Source: Posidoniimonas corsicana (lineage in GTDB: Bacteria > Planctomycetota > Planctomycetia > Pirellulales > Lacipirellulaceae). From it: a stretch of 64,000 bases of DNA. A model generated the notes under the pieces. That model searched no databases. It was not told where the DNA came from and worked only from the letters and a program-made list of their open reading frames with translations. Each line of letters opens with the position of its first letter. The stretch's first letter is position 1. Where the stretch lies: positions 3,761,156 through 3,825,155 of the forward strand of contig NZ_SIHJ01000001.1 in NCBI RefSeq assembly GCF_007859765.1, given 5' to 3'. Below, piece by piece: positions 1-10,540 of the stretch. A program made the translations under genes and the position numbers.

Positions 1-118
1 CTTCCCGGTCGCCGGACCGGCGGAACCGCATCAGCAGCTCTCCGTCGGTCGGGGCGATGGCCTCGCCGCCGCGGTGGGCGCGGGCCGAGCTCAGCAGGCG
101 TTTGGCGGTGGTCGGCAT
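1..118 (-). CDS. N-terminus of an ECF-type RNA polymerase sigma factor (partial, runs off left edge)
   Basis: Only the first 39 codons are in the window. The minus strand reads MPTTAKRLLSSARAHRGG..., followed by a TDGELLMRFRRSGDRE block. That block matches the start of region 2 in planctomycete ECF sigma factors (T/D-ELL-x-RF-x-x-x-x-D-x-x-AF). The ATG at 118 has a GGAG ribosome site about 7 nt upstream, which supports the start. The family directs transcription of small regulons and often sits beside a Ser/Thr kinase or WD40 protein in this phylum. The functional call is inference from a short fragment; the open frame and start signal are directly visible. Confidence 0.6.
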   Translation of the reverse strand, partial: MPTTAKRLLSSARAHRGGEAIAPTDGELLMRFRRSGDRE

Positions 119-230
119 CGGGCACTCCAGGGGCGTCGAAGCAAGTCGGCTTGCTGCCGCTACCTGTATTGAGGCCGATTATGCCCTGGGCGAACCCCGA
201 AAAGTGAAGAAAAACTCCCCGCCGCGCCCG

Positions 231-518
231 CTAGCGCCGCCGGCGGTCCGCCATCCGCTCGAGGAAGTCGGTCGGCTTGCTGGCCTTGATGACGGTCTCA
301 ATCTCGTCGGCCGTCATGCCGCGGTCCAGCATCTCGCGCTTAAGGTCGTTCTCCATCCGGCTGCGGTGCAGCGACGACGCCATGCCGGCGCAGATGCTGA
401 ACACCGTGATCAGCAGCGCTGTCAGGCAGCCGATCGCGATAATGACCAGCACGAAGAACTGGTCCGAGTTGATGTTCATCGACGGGTACGAGGCGTCTTG
501 AGCCAGTAGGAGTAGCAT
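231..518 (-). CDS. small single-span membrane protein, unknown function
   Basis: About 95 residues. A short hydrophobic leader (MLLLLAQDAS) is followed by one strong membrane segment (FFVLVIIAIGCLTALLIT), then a charged helical tail with LKREMLDRGMTADEIETVI. That tail resembles the short amphipathic SHOCT-like or PspB-like helices found on small inner-membrane proteins. The start could be the ATG at 518 or the ATG at 479, which would remove the leader; an AAGG about 10 nt upstream mildly favours 518. It is convergent to nothing and divergent from argH. I do not recognise a named family, so only 'tail-exposed small membrane protein' is supported. Confidence 0.65.
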   Translation of the reverse strand: MLLLLAQDASYPSMNINSDQFFVLVIIAIGCLTALLITVFSICAGMASSLHRSRMENDLKREMLDRGMTADEIETVIKASKPTDFLERMADRRRR

Positions 519-823
519 TGCGGTCGCCTTGCGGCTGGCTGGGAGGTTGGGGCCGGGAAAAGCGTCGACCGGCGTATTGTCCAGGAATTCGCACGCGGTG
601 GGCAGATCTTTGCCGGCCAGTGGAAGAAATAGCGCAATCGCTTCGCGGCGAGTGCGGTGGGGCACGAACGCTTATGCGGAATGTGCCTGTTAATTAGGCT
701 TCGGCTGCCCGCCGCTCGTTGACTTACTCACGTAAGCCGTTTACCGTAAACGAGTTGACGCGTCACGCGACGCTGCCCACCAGATTGCCGCCCGCCCGCC
801 ACCCTCGCTGCCCACTGCCTGCC
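519..823. other. intergenic region between the small membrane protein and argH
   Basis: This 305-bp stretch separates divergent genes. The argH frame stays open back to a TTG at 719, but those 35 extra codons are rich in Arg/Pro and match nothing in the family. I treat it as the shared promoter region. I could not fix any convincing -35/-10 pair or operator by eye. Confidence 0.4.
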
Positions 824-2203
<1,380 letters not shown>

Positions 2204-2225
2204 CACGCATCCCGAGTCACAACGC

Positions 2226-4448
2226 ATGAACGTCCGGCTTCCTATCCTCGCGTCCGCGCTGCTCGCAGCGTCCCTGTGCGTCCCCGCCCGGGCGCAGGTC
2301 GACCAAGACGCGCCCGCTCCTCCCGCTACCGACAACGATCCCGCCGGCGCCGAACTGGAGCCCGCCGCGCCGGGACGCGTCGCGTCGATTGTGTTGGCGA
2401 ACGACCGCCAGGCGCCTGCGGACTACGTGCGCGACATCCTGGTGCTGCTCAACCTGGGCGAGGGGCAGTTCGCCAGGCCGCTGATGGACGAGCTGGCCGG
2501 GCTGCAGCTTACCGACGAGCAGCGTGCCGGGCTGGTGGCCCGCGTCGGCACGGCCAAGATCCACAAGCTGGCCCGCTCGCCCGAGCTGGGCCCCGAGGCC
2601 CGCGAGTTCGTCGTGGCGTGCGTCACGGCCGCCGGCGCCGCGTCTACCTCTCCCGAGAAGCTTGCCGCCGTGATCGAGCAGCTCGGCTCGAACGACGCGG
2701 CGACACGCCGCGCCGGGCTGGTCGGCCTGCGCGCCGCCGGCGAGCAGGGCGTGGTTGCGGCTCTAGGGGCGCTGGCCGCCAGCGACGACGCCACGCGGCA
2801 GAACCGCCTCCGCGAGGCGCTGGTGCGGATGACGCCGCTGGCCAACCCGATTGTGGCCGCCGCGCTCGACGCACCGAGCGACGACACCCGCCGGCAGGCC
2901 GCCTGGGCGCTCGGCCAGATGGACGACCGGCCCTCGCTGCCGCGGCTGGCGGCCATCGCCGGCGGCCCCGACTACGACCAGCCGCTCGGCAAGGCGGCCC
3001 GCTGGTCGCTCGAGAAGCTCGCCGGCGCCGATTTCTCCCCCGCGGCCGCCGCGCCGCTGCTTGAGGCGGCCATCGACCAGTCCACCGGCGGCGTGCCCGC
3101 CCGCCGGGCCGACAACCAGGACGCCATCGCGGTCTGGGGCTGGGACGCCGAGGCCAACGCCCCGGCCAAAACCCTCCTGCCCCGCGAGCTGGCCGGCCAG
3201 GTCCGCACCGCGCGGCTGACCAGCGACCTGTGGCGGCTCAACCAGGGCGACGCCGCCAGCAACGCCCGGGCGCTCGCCTACCGGCTGCAGGCCGAGTGGC
3301 TGCAGTCCGACGGCGGCCGCGTCACACTGCCCGGCCCGGCGGTCGATGACGCCGACGCCACTACCCTCATCGCAGCGCTCGACCTGGCGCTCAGCGAAGG
3401 CCTGACCGGCGCCGCGATCTTGGCGTCCGACGCGATGGGCGAGCGCCGCGACCCCGCGGTGCTGATGTCGGTTTACGCCCAACCGACCCCGCTCGCCGCC
3501 GCCCTGACGGCCGACCACCCGGCGGTCCGCTTCGCCGCGCTGCGGGCCGTGATGGCGATCAACCCATCCAGCCCGTTCCCCGGGAGCAGCCGCGTGGCCG
3601 CCGCGCTGATGTACTTCGCCAGCAGCGACGGCGAGTCCGCCGCCGTGATTGCGATGCCCAAGACGGTCGACGCCGCCACCTTCAGCGGCCGGCTCGCCGG
3701 CGCCGGCATCCAGGGCCTCGCCACCAACGTCGGAGCCCAGGTGGTCTGCCAGGCGGTCGACCACCCGGACATCGAATTCGTGGTGCTCGACATGGGCATC
3801 CTGCGGCCGGTCCTCCGCGAAACGCTTTTCCGCGTACGGCGGCAGACCTCCACCGCGATGCTGCCGGTCGTGCTGCTGGCGGCCGACGGCCAGTTGGACC
3901 ACGCCAAGCAGGTCGCGCGGGAGCACGACCGCGTGCTCACGTTCCCCCGCCCCCACAGCAGTGAGGACACCGTGTCGATCGCCGCCGCCGCCCGCGCGGC
4001 GGCCCCACGGGGGATGCCGTCCGCCGACGAGCGCGCCGAGCAGGCCGCCGTGGCCGCGGGCTGGATCGAGGACCTCCTGTCGGAGGGCCCGTCGTTCTAC
4101 AACCTGCGGGGCCGCTCGGACGAGCTGCTCGCGGCCGTGAACCGCTCGTCGGACATCGCGTCGACGCTTCCTTCGCTGGCGCTGGTCGGCACGCCGGACA
4201 GCCAGCGCACGCTGGCCAACCTGGCCAGCCAGGACGTGCTGCCGATCGCCACCCGCGACGCCGCGGCCGCCGCCTTCGACAAGAGCGTCCAGCAGCACGG
4301 GCTGCTGCTGACCAGTCAGGAAATCGTCGACCAGTACGACCGCTACAACGCCAGCGAGCAGTCGGACGCGCAGACCCAGCGGGTGCTGGGCGCCGTGCTG
4401 GACACGATCGAATCCCTCCGCGACGACCCCGTGCAACAAGGGTCATGA
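2226..4448 (+). CDS. exported HEAT-repeat protein with a receiver-like C-terminal domain
   Basis: 740 residues. Residues 1-24 form a Sec signal peptide (LPILASALLAASLCVPARA). HEAT-like helical repeats lie at about 145-270. A Rossmann-like segment at about 469-590 follows the receiver pattern: FVVLDMGI ends a beta strand at Asp522, PVVLLAADG is the next strand, and an FPRP motif sits where receivers carry the Lys-Pro. The receiver Lys is therefore replaced by Arg. The stop overlaps the start of the sigma-54 activator gene (ATGA), implying translational coupling. A receiver fold behind a signal peptide is odd because such domains are normally cytoplasmic. Function unknown; a sensory or inhibitory partner of the activator is inference. 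Confidence 0.75.
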   Translation: MNVRLPILASALLAASLCVPARAQVDQDAPAPPATDNDPAGAELEPAAPGRVASIVLANDRQAPADYVRDILVLLNLGEGQFARPLMDELAGLQLTDEQRAGLVARVGTAKIHKLARSPELGPEAREFVVACVTAAGAASTSPEKLAAVIEQLGSNDAATRRAGLVGLRAAGEQGVVAALGALAASDDATRQNRLREALVRMTPLANPIVAAALDAPSDDTRRQAAWALGQMDDRPSLPRLAAIAGGPDYDQPLGKAARWSLEKLAGADFSPAAAAPLLEAAIDQSTGGVPARRADNQDAIAVWGWDAEANAPAKTLLPRELAGQVRTARLTSDLWRLNQGDAASNARALAYRLQAEWLQSDGGRVTLPGPAVDDADATTLIAALDLALSEGLTGAAILASDAMGERRDPAVLMSVYAQPTPLAAALTADHPAVRFAALRAVMAINPSSPFPGSSRVAAALMYFASSDGESAAVIAMPKTVDAATFSGRLAGAGIQGLATNVGAQVVCQAVDHPDIEFVVLDMGILRPVLRETLFRVRRQTSTAMLPVVLLAADGQLDHAKQVAREHDRVLTFPRPHSSEDTVSIAAAARAAAPRGMPSADERAEQAAVAAGWIEDLLSEGPSFYNLRGRSDELLAAVNRSSDIASTLPSLALVGTPDSQRTLANLASQDVLPIATRDAAAAAFDKSVQQHGLLLTSQEIVDQYDRYNASEQSDAQTQRVLGAVLDTIESLRDDPVQQGS

Positions 4449-5518
4449 CCCCCCCGAACCCACAGCGTATCGCCGAACCGCCGCTGCCGAGCATCATCGG
4501 CGCCAGCGCCGCCATGCAGGAGGTGTACCGCATCACCCGGCAGGTGGCCTCGCGCAAGGCGTCGGTGCTGCTACTCGGCGAGACCGGCACCGGCAAGGAG
4601 CTGATCGCCCGCGCCATCCACGAGCTGAGCGACCGCAAGAAGAAGCCCTTCGTGCGGGTGAACTGCGGCGCCCTGAGCGAGAGCCTGCTGGAGAGCGAGC
4701 TGTTCGGCCACGTGCGAGGCGCGTTCACCGGCGCCATCGAGAACCGCACCGGCCGCTTTGAGGCCGCCCACACCGGCACCATCTTCCTCGACGAGATCAA
4801 CAGCACCACGCTGCACCTGCAGGTGAAGCTGCTGCGGGTGTTGCAGGAGCGGGAGTTCGAGCGCGTCGGCGACACCCAGACCATCCGCGTCGACACGCGG
4901 GTGATCGCCGCCAGCAACCGCGACCTGCTGGAGGAGAGCACCGAGGGCCGGTTCCGCGAGGACCTGTACTACCGCCTGAACGTGGTGCCGGTGTACCTGC
5001 CGTCGCTGCGCGAACGGCGGGAGGACATCCCCGCGCTCGTCGGACACTTCCTCAACTACTACAATGAGGAAAACGACACCTACGTCGCGCACATCTCGCC
5101 GCAGGCGCTCGAGGCGCTGCAGGACTACCACTGGCCCGGCAACGTGCGGGAGCTGCAGAACTACGTCGAGCGGGCCGTGGTAATGGCCGCGGGCGACGAG
5201 CTGACGCTCGAGCTGCTGCCGGCGGTCGTGCGCGGCGAGAGCGAGCCGCACAGCATGGCCATCCGCCGCTTCGACTTCGACTCGCTGGCCGAGCAGCTCG
5301 TGGTCGAGGGCCTGAGCCAGGCCGACGAGAAGAGCGAGGACCTGCACAGCCGCATTGTCGACCGCGTCGAGCGGGAGGTGATCTCCCAGGTGCTGGGGCA
5401 GTGCGAGGGCGTGCAGATCAAGGCGGCGCAGCGGTTGGGGATCAACCGCAACACGCTGCACAAGAAGATCAAGGACTACGGCCTGGAGCAGCCGGCCGCG
5501 GGCAACAAGACCGCCTAG
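4445..5518 (+). CDS. sigma-54-dependent activator lacking a receiver domain
   Basis: 357 residues, a bacterial enhancer-binding protein reduced to an AAA+ domain and a Fis-type DNA-binding domain. Walker A GETGTGKE is at about 45-52, the sigma-54-contacting GAFTGA loop at 92-97, and Walker B GTIFLDEI at 111-118. The C-terminal helix-turn-helix, ending INRNTLHKKIKDYGLEQ, is at about 325-350. The protein starts directly with the AAA+ module, so activity must be controlled by another protein, as with PspF-PspA. The start codon overlaps the upstream HEAT/receiver-like gene, its most likely partner (inference). An earlier start is excluded by the overlap and the Walker A spacing. Confidence 0.92.
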   Translation: MTPPNPQRIAEPPLPSIIGASAAMQEVYRITRQVASRKASVLLLGETGTGKELIARAIHELSDRKKKPFVRVNCGALSESLLESELFGHVRGAFTGAIENRTGRFEAAHTGTIFLDEINSTTLHLQVKLLRVLQEREFERVGDTQTIRVDTRVIAASNRDLLEESTEGRFREDLYYRLNVVPVYLPSLRERREDIPALVGHFLNYYNEENDTYVAHISPQALEALQDYHWPGNVRELQNYVERAVVMAAGDELTLELLPAVVRGESEPHSMAIRRFDFDSLAEQLVVEGLSQADEKSEDLHSRIVDRVEREVISQVLGQCEGVQIKAAQRLGINRNTLHKKIKDYGLEQPAAGNKTA

Positions 5519-5558
5519 CCCGTTCCTCCGACGGCCGCCTGCTGCGGGCGTTTCCGCC

Positions 5559-6419
5559 ATGAACCTCTCCGAGACCACCACCTTCTGCTTTGTCGCGAGC
5601 TACGCGGTCGCGCTGTCGCTGGAGGTCGTTAGCCTGGCCCGACGGTTCGGCTGGCACCGGCTGGTGCTGCTGGGGTTCGCCGTGGCGGGCGTGTTCGCAC
5701 ACGTCACGTACCTGACGGTTCAGTCCCGCGGCGCCGAGACGCCGCTCTCCAGCCCCTCGGACTGGGCCTCGGTGTCGGCGTTGGCGTTGGCGTGCGTGTA
5801 CCTGTTCGCAACGTTCACCGCGCCGCGGCAGAGCATCGGGCTGTTCCTGCTGCCGCTGGTGCTGGCGCTGATCGGGGTGGCCGGCGTGGCGAGCGACCGG
5901 CCCATCTCGGCCGACCGCGCGACCGACTTCTGGGGGAGCGCGCACGGGCTGCTGCTCGTGCTCGCGACCGTCGCGGTGATTGTCGGGTTCCTGGCCGGGG
6001 TGATGTACCTAATCCAGAGCTGGCGGCTGAAGCACAACCTGCCGTCCCGGGGCGCGTTCCGGCTGCCGTCGCTCGAGGTGCTCGAGCACCTCAACGCGCG
6101 GGCGCTGGGGGTCAGCGCGGTGCTGGTCGCCGGCGGCTTCGGGTCGGGGCTGGTGCTGGCGCGGCTGCGGCTCGCTGGCAACGGCGGATCTATCTGGACC
6201 GACCCCCTCGTAATCAGCCTAACCGTCATGCTGCTGTGGCTAATAGCCGCAGAACTATTCCGCTGGCTGTACCCCTCGGCGCGGCAGGGTCGAAAAGTCG
6301 CCTACCTGACCGTGGCGTCGTTCGGGTTCCTGTTGATCGTGCTGGCCTCGCTGCTGTGGACCGGCAGCTCGCACGCCGCGCAGGGCGAGGCGCCCCAACC
6401 GCCGCGGCAGACGCTATGA
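5559..6419 (+). CDS. HemX/CcsA-like cytochrome c assembly family membrane protein
   Basis: 286 residues with about eight hydrophobic segments, in the CcsA/HemX fold family. The tryptophan-rich WWD haem-handling motif of true CcsA is absent; the nearest match is the DFWGSAHG segment around residue 130. Its stop overlaps the hemA start by 4 nt (ATGA). The same arrangement of HemX before hemA in Gram-positive bacteria suggests a role in controlling glutamyl-tRNA reductase level or in haem handling, rather than cytochrome maturation itself. The family call rests on topology and neighbourhood more than on motifs. Confidence 0.75.
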   Translation: MNLSETTTFCFVASYAVALSLEVVSLARRFGWHRLVLLGFAVAGVFAHVTYLTVQSRGAETPLSSPSDWASVSALALACVYLFATFTAPRQSIGLFLLPLVLALIGVAGVASDRPISADRATDFWGSAHGLLLVLATVAVIVGFLAGVMYLIQSWRLKHNLPSRGAFRLPSLEVLEHLNARALGVSAVLVAGGFGSGLVLARLRLAGNGGSIWTDPLVISLTVMLLWLIAAELFRWLYPSARQGRKVAYLTVASFGFLLIVLASLLWTGSSHAAQGEAPQPPRQTL

Positions 6420-7693
6420 AACTCCGCATGATAGGCTGTTCGCACCACCGCTCCGGGGTGGCGGTGCGCGAGCGTCTGGCGTTCACGCCGGACCAGGCGG
6501 CCCTGGCGCTGGAGGGCTGGCGCGTCGACCGGCCGACCAACGAGGCGGTGCTGCTTTCGACCTGCAACCGGGTGGAGTTCTACGTGGCGTCCGGCGAGGA
6601 CGACCTGCCCCCCTGCCCCAGCCTGATGGCGCGGCACCTGGCCGATGCGCACAACGTGCCCGTGGACGAGGTGCGGTCCGACCTGGTCACGCTGCGTGAC
6701 GAGGAGGTGGTGGACCACCTGTTCCACGTCGCCGCCAGCCTGGACAGCATGGTGCTGGGCGAGCCGCAGATCCTGGCGCAAGTGAAAGAGGCCTACGACC
6801 TCGCGCAGCGGCTCGGCGTGGCGGGCCCGATGACCCACGGCTGCTTCCAGTCCGCCCTGCGTGTGGGCCGCCGCATCGCCAGCGAGACCGCCCTGCACCG
6901 CTGCCGCGTGAGCATCCCCAGCGTGGCGATCGCGGACTTCGCCGGCAGCATCTTCGAGCGTTTCGACGACAAGCGGGTGCTGGTGGTCGGCGCCGGCGAG
7001 ATGGCCGACGAGACCCTCCGCTACCTCACCGACCAGGGCGCCAAGCACATCACCATCGTCAACCGCGACCCGCTGCGCGCGGCGCAGCTTGCCAGCCAGT
7101 GGGACGGCGAGTCGGCGTCCTTCGCCGACCTGTTCCCCCAGGCCGCGCGGGCCGACATGATCATCAGCACCACCGGCGCGCCCGAGGCGATCGTCACCCT
7201 CGAGCAGTTCCGCGACCGCATCGCGCCGCAGCGGCACCAGCGGCCGCTGTTCATCCTCGACCTGGCGATGCCGCGCGACTTCGACCCCCGCATCGCCGAC
7301 GAGATCGGCGCCTACCTCTACTCCATCGACGACCTGCAGCAGGCGTGCGAGGCCAACCGCCAGGCCCGCGAGCGCGAGCTGCCGCTGGCCGAGCGGATCA
7401 TCCACGAGGAGCGCGAGAAGTTCTTCGTCGACACCCGCCACCGGATCTCGGCGCCGGTGATCGCGCAGCTCCGCAGCGGGCTGGAGGAGCCGAAGCAGGC
7501 CGAATTGGAGCGGCTGTTCAACAAGCTCCCGCAGTTGGACGGCGCCGCGCAGGACGAGATCCGGCGGTTCGCCGACCGGCTGGTCAACAAGATGCTGCAC
7601 GCTCCGATGGAGTCGCTGCGCGACGAGTCCCGCTACGGCTCGCCCCGCAAGCTGCTGGACGCGCTCAGCCGGCTGTTCCAGCTCAAGGAATAG
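6416..7693 (+). CDS. hemA: glutamyl-tRNA reductase
   Basis: First committed step of C5 tetrapyrrole synthesis: NADPH reduction of Glu-tRNA(Glu) to glutamate-1-semialdehyde. 425 residues from the ATG at 6416, which overlaps the previous stop. The catalytic cysteine is Cys50 in LLSTCNRVEFY, the same position as in the E. coli enzyme. The family signature DSMVLGEPQILAQVKEAY follows at about 108-125, then a nucleotide-binding VLVVGAGEMAD at about 182, and a C-terminal dimerisation helix. The open frame extends far upstream, but that part runs antiparallel in meaning to the HemX-like gene and is discarded. Confidence 0.97.
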   Translation: MKLRMIGCSHHRSGVAVRERLAFTPDQAALALEGWRVDRPTNEAVLLSTCNRVEFYVASGEDDLPPCPSLMARHLADAHNVPVDEVRSDLVTLRDEEVVDHLFHVAASLDSMVLGEPQILAQVKEAYDLAQRLGVAGPMTHGCFQSALRVGRRIASETALHRCRVSIPSVAIADFAGSIFERFDDKRVLVVGAGEMADETLRYLTDQGAKHITIVNRDPLRAAQLASQWDGESASFADLFPQAARADMIISTTGAPEAIVTLEQFRDRIAPQRHQRPLFILDLAMPRDFDPRIADEIGAYLYSIDDLQQACEANRQARERELPLAERIIHEEREKFFVDTRHRISAPVIAQLRSGLEEPKQAELERLFNKLPQLDGAAQDEIRRFADRLVNKMLHAPMESLRDESRYGSPRKLLDALSRLFQLKE

Positions 7694-7824
7694 CCGGGGG
7701 CTGCAACCGTCAGCCTATCCCGTGCGGACCGTGGCGGCTAAAGTGGGGCGATCCCCCGGGGCGACCCAGCCGACCGGCTCCCTACAGAGTCGCCCCCGCA
7801 CCCACCGCTTCGAGAGTCCTGCCG

Positions 7825-8898
7825 ATGCCGTTCCGCGCCGCCGCTCTGTTCCTGCTCGTCTTTTGCGCACCGCTCGCCGCCCACGAAGGGCACGACCACG
7901 CCGAACACTCGACCGACGCCAAGGCGCCGGCCGGAGCCGCGCCGCCGGCCGACGCGATCACCGGGTCGGGCGCCTTCCGGTTCCGTTACAACGCCGAGCT
8001 GAGCAAGCTGCCGAAGGAGATCACCGAGCACATCGAGAAGGCGCACGGCGGATTCGCCAAGGGCCCCGCCGGCGAGGTCTACTTTGGTCTCAAGAACGTC
8101 GGGCCGGTGCGGATCTCGCCCGACCTGCGGACCAAGACCGTCATCCCGTCGTCCGAAGGGGTGCGGACGGGCGGCCTGCACAACACCACCTACGTCGACC
8201 GTGACGGCGGCCTGCTGGTCCTGCCGGACAACGAGCACGCCGAGATCCACATCCTTACCGTCAAGGGCGAGGAGGCCGGCCGGCTCGGCCGCCCGGACGT
8301 CAACGAGTACTACGAGGACGAGTCCCACCCCTACCGCCCGACCGACGTTGAGGTGGCCGGCAACGGCACGCTGTACGTCTGCGACGGGTACTCGCCCGGC
8401 AAGTACGTGCTGACCGCTTCGCTGGAGGGGCCGTCGTACGGCTCGTTCTGGTTCGGCGGCCCGGTCCCCGGCAAGGGTCGCACGCCCGGCAAGTTTTCCA
8501 CCAACCACGGCGTCACGCTCGACCCGCAGGACGGGACCCTGGTGATCGCCGACCGCGAGCGGCAGTGGACGCAGCGGTTCGACCTCGCGGGTAAGTTCAT
8601 CGACTCGGTCGACGTCGGCGACGCGGACCCGTGCGACGTCGACTTTGTCGAGTGGAAGGGCGAGCAGCTGATGGTGGTGGGCTGCCTGCGGAGCGCCGGC
8701 AAGCAGCCGGGCGTGGTGAAGATCGTCAAGGAGGGCGAGGTTGTCGCGACACTGCGTCCGAAGCAGGACCTGGGGATCGCCGAGTTCGACCACATCCACA
8801 ACGCCGCCGGCGTGGTGGTCGACGGCAAGCTGTACGTGCTATGCTACGGCTGGAACCCCGGCTGCTACGCGGTGCTGGAGCACGTGGCGGGCGACTAG
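7825..8898 (+). CDS. exported six-bladed beta-propeller (NHL-like) protein
   Basis: 357 residues starting at the ATG at 7825. The signal peptide [17 protein letters not shown] is followed by a His-rich HEGHDHAEH segment that could bind a metal ion at the mature N-terminus. The body carries propeller-like repeats with strand motifs such as [28 protein letters not shown] and [13 protein letters not shown], the NHL/peptidyl-alpha-amidating-lyase style. The exact activity cannot be read. It lies between hemA and a secreted fucosidase, both on the same strand with gaps of 131 and 70 nt. An extracytoplasmic scaffold or enzyme is inferred. Confidence 0.72.
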   Translation: MPFRAAALFLLVFCAPLAAHEGHDHAEHSTDAKAPAGAAPPADAITGSGAFRFRYNAELSKLPKEITEHIEKAHGGFAKGPAGEVYFGLKNVGPVRISPDLRTKTVIPSSEGVRTGGLHNTTYVDRDGGLLVLPDNEHAEIHILTVKGEEAGRLGRPDVNEYYEDESHPYRPTDVEVAGNGTLYVCDGYSPGKYVLTASLEGPSYGSFWFGGPVPGKGRTPGKFSTNHGVTLDPQDGTLVIADRERQWTQRFDLAGKFIDSVDVGDADPCDVDFVEWKGEQLMVVGCLRSAGKQPGVVKIVKEGEVVATLRPKQDLGIAEFDHIHNAAGVVVDGKLYVLCYGWNPGCYAVLEHVAGD

Positions 8899-8968
8899 CC
8901 AGCCCGCCCCACAGGGCGCCGCGGTGGGGTTCGGATCACCTACCCTCCTCCCCGCCGTGAGCCTCTTC

Positions 8969-10327
8969 ATGAAACGCCCCGCCGCGCTCTGCTGCCTGTT
9001 GCTGCTGACCGCCTGCGCCCCGCTGTGCGCGCAGCCGATCCCGCCCGAGACGCCCGCCCAACGCGATGCGCGCATGGAGTGGTGGCGTGACGCCCGGTTC
9101 GGGATGTTCATCCACTGGGGAGTGTACGCGATCCCCGGCGGCGAGTGGGAGGGGAAGCAGTACGGCGGCATCGCCGAGTGGATCATGAACTCCGCCGACA
9201 TCCCGGTGGACGACTACGAGCGGCTGGCGTCGCGCTTCAACCCCGCCAAGTACGCCCCGGCCGCCTGGGCGAAGGCCGCCAAGCAGGCGGGCATGAAGTA
9301 CGTGGTGATCACCTCTAAGCACCACGACGGCTTCTGCCTGTTCGACACGGAGACCACCGAGTGGGACGTGGTCGACGCCACGCCCTACGGCAGGGACCTG
9401 CTGAAACCGCTGGCGGCGGCGTGCCGCGCCGAGGGGCTGAAGTTCTGCACGTACTACTCCATCATGGACTGGCATCACCCCGCGCAGGGCAAGAGCGACG
9501 GCGGCCGCTACAACCCGTCAACCATCAAGCCCGACCGGAAGCAGGAGTACATCAAGTACATGGAGCAGCAACTCGCGGAGCTGCTCGACTCATGCGACCC
9601 GGAGGTCTTGTGGTTTGATGGAGAGTGGCCCGACTGGTGGACCGAGCCCGACGGCCGCCGCCTGTACGCGTACCTCCGCGAACTGAAGCCGACGCTGATC
9701 ATCAACAACCGGGTCGGCAAAGGCCGCAAAGGAATGGAGGGGCTCAACAAGGGCGATCAGGAGTACGTCGGCGACTTCGGCACCCCCGAGCAGCAGATCC
9801 CCGCGACCGGCCTGCCCGGCGTCGACTGGGAGTCCTGCATGACGATGAACGACAGCTGGGGCTTCCGCCGCGACGACGACAACTGGAAGCCGACCGAGAC
9901 CCTGATCCGGAACCTCGTCGACATCGCGTCCAAGGGCGGCAACTACCTGCTGAACGTTGGGCCGACCGCCGACGGCGAGATCCCCAAGGCAAGCCTCGAG
10001 CGGCTCCAGGAGATCGGCCACTGGATGGCGAAGAACGGCGAGTCGATCTACGGGACGACCTCCAGCCCATTCCCCGTCGAGTGGGGACGCTGCACCCAGC
10101 GACAGGAAGACGGGAAGACCGTGCTGTACCTGCACGTGTTCGACTGGCCCGCGGATGGCCAGTTAACCTCGCCCGTGGTCGCACTCGGGAAGGGACCCGT
10201 CACTGCGAGTCTGCTCGCCACCGGCGACCCCGTGCAGGTGCAGGCGTCCGACGAGGGCTTGCTGCTCCGTTTGCCCGCCAAGGCGCCCGACAAGGTGGAT
10301 TCGGTCATCAAGGTGACGCTGCCCTAG
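8969..10327 (+). CDS. exported alpha-L-fucosidase, glycoside hydrolase family 29
   Basis: 452 residues. The leader [15 protein letters not shown] contains a good lipobox (LTAC, Cys16), so this may be a lipoprotein; a downstream signal-peptidase I site (LCAQ) is also possible. The GH29 core starts [16 protein letters not shown]. It continues with [17 protein letters not shown] and the nucleophile segment EVLWFDGEW, with Asp217 as the likely catalytic nucleophile. [14 protein letters not shown] is the usual end-of-barrel motif. It would remove alpha-L-fucose from sulfated or algal polysaccharide and host-type glycans. A GTG four codons upstream (8957) is an alternative start. No sulfatase or SusCD-type gene is adjacent. 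Confidence 0.93.
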   Translation: MKRPAALCCLLLLTACAPLCAQPIPPETPAQRDARMEWWRDARFGMFIHWGVYAIPGGEWEGKQYGGIAEWIMNSADIPVDDYERLASRFNPAKYAPAAWAKAAKQAGMKYVVITSKHHDGFCLFDTETTEWDVVDATPYGRDLLKPLAAACRAEGLKFCTYYSIMDWHHPAQGKSDGGRYNPSTIKPDRKQEYIKYMEQQLAELLDSCDPEVLWFDGEWPDWWTEPDGRRLYAYLRELKPTLIINNRVGKGRKGMEGLNKGDQEYVGDFGTPEQQIPATGLPGVDWESCMTMNDSWGFRRDDDNWKPTETLIRNLVDIASKGGNYLLNVGPTADGEIPKASLERLQEIGHWMAKNGESIYGTTSSPFPVEWGRCTQRQEDGKTVLYLHVFDWPADGQLTSPVVALGKGPVTASLLATGDPVQVQASDEGLLLRLPAKAPDKVDSVIKVTLP

Positions 10328-10486
10328 CAGTACCGCGGGAGGAGCTGGCCAGGGCGCTGGATTCTGGAGTTGCGGAGCCGAATGTCTCGATCGGCCCCGC
10401 ACGACGGCCAGCCGGGCCGCTGCACGGTTTCGTCTACGCGGGGCACTCGCGTCGCGCGCCCGATCAGCTACATTGCAGGAGAGTCC

Positions 10487-10540
10487 TGCCCCGCCTCCCC
10501 TCCCCCGCCCGAGCCATGCCCCGCCTCCCCTCCCCCGCCG
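10487..10540 (+). repeat. 30-bp tandem duplication spanning the carbonic anhydrase start codon
   Basis: A C-rich block of about 24 nt (TGCCCCGCCTCCCC...) occurs at 10487 and again at 10517, with a 30-nt period. Both copies are in frame, giving (L/M)PRLPSPA twice. The AGGAGAG Shine-Dalgarno sequence at 10479-10485 is close to the first copy, where the codon is CTG (10486), and about 30 nt from the ATG (10516) of the second copy. Confidence 0.8.

Noticed and set aside
719-823. Extended N-terminus of argH from a TTG at 719
   Set aside because: The 35 extra residues are Arg/Pro-rich and unlike ArgH, while the GTG at 824 gives the exact family length and opening.
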